Shown here: piece after piece, positions 63,913-64,000 of the stretch
Layout of the letters: every line of letters begins with the position of its first letter
Numbering within the stretch: position 1 is the stretch's first letter
From: an uncultured Acidobacteriia bacterium
Lineage (GTDB): Bacteria > Acidobacteriota > Terriglobia > Bryobacterales > Bryobacteraceae
Direction: 5' to 3'
Length of the DNA: 64,000 nucleotides
Assembly (NCBI GenBank): GCA_903881085.1
Contig: CAIRSA010000577.1
Span: 52,594-116,593, forward strand
Position numbers and translations under genes: made by a program
Notes under the pieces: model-generated
Told to the model about the DNA's origin: nothing
Seen by the model: the letters and a program-made list of their open reading frames with translations, nothing else
The model's database searches: none

Positions 63913-64000
63913 AATTAGAATTTGGACAGGCGGATCCTCCTTCGCCAAGGCTTCGGCGGACAGGTCGCCTGTCCTACCCACGGAAAGCCAATGTTTTCAA
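63913..64000. repeat. short interspersed repeat, family A (inverted copy, runs off window)
   Basis: In inverted orientation it matches 20660-20715 (GGACAGGCGGATCCTCCTTC, then GGCGGACAGGTCGCCTGTCC, TACCC). It is followed by AATGTTTTCAA, which in complement is the TTGAAAACA seen beside the copy at 10772. Confidence 0.8.

Overview
The window is about 60 % GC chromosomal DNA of an Acidobacteriota bacterium, most probably of the Solibacter/Bryobacter type. This is inferred from family content: an Oar-like TonB-dependent receptor next to an ECF sigma/anti-sigma pair, a PknB-type kinase with an ECF sigma factor upstream, a PSCyt1-DUF1549-LamG-DUF1553 protein paired with a DUF1501 protein, and many secreted carbohydrate-active enzymes. 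No 16S gene is present, so the placement rests on gene content alone.

Layout. 1-4.1 kb: end of an RND efflux operon, then tRNA-Leu(CAA). 4.3-10.6 kb: a secreted sialidase-like protein and a large membrane protein on the minus strand; divergently an ArnA-like dehydrogenase, a family 2 glycosyltransferase and a DUF5685 protein with an extreme cysteine tail. 10.9-15.7 kb: Ser/Thr kinase, ECF sigma factor and rhamnosyltransferase-like enzyme. 15.8-22.3 kb: ECF sigma, anti-sigma, Oar-like receptor and a polytopic membrane protein. 22.2-33.2 kb: one long minus-strand kdp operon for high-affinity K+ uptake. Here the KdpD sensor is split: a histidine kinase without the KdpD N-terminal domain is encoded first, and two stand-alone KdpD/USP modules follow kdpC. 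33.3-39.6 kb: HpcH-like protein, MerR-TPR protein, GH28 with Ig-like domains, BrnT/BrnA and a broken GxxExxY gene. 39.6-47.6 kb: rapZ, hpf and rpoN, then a GH88 enzyme, a CDGSH protein, hpt and a membrane-anchored DnaQ-like exonuclease. 47.6-53.3 kb: the cytochrome/DUF1501 pair and a glycine-zipper surface protein.

53.3-64 kb is an accessory zone. Four direct repeats of the 3' half of a tRNA-Gly gene (53867, 58838, 61198, 62051) divide it into segments. Each of the three segments carries a toxin-antitoxin module (PIN pair; AbiEi/AbiEii; a second PIN pair), and Fic genes follow the last repeat. A truncated tyrosine recombinase lies beside the first repeat and a dead copy, with a stop where the catalytic tyrosine should be, beside the second. 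This reads as repeated integration at one tRNA-Gly site. The intact tRNA is not in the window. Inside the first segment, about 1.4 kb (55.9-57.25 kb) has no credible ORF but many hairpins, and may encode a structured RNA or be a decayed element.

Short intergenic repeats of at least three families are scattered through the window. Some may act as terminators.
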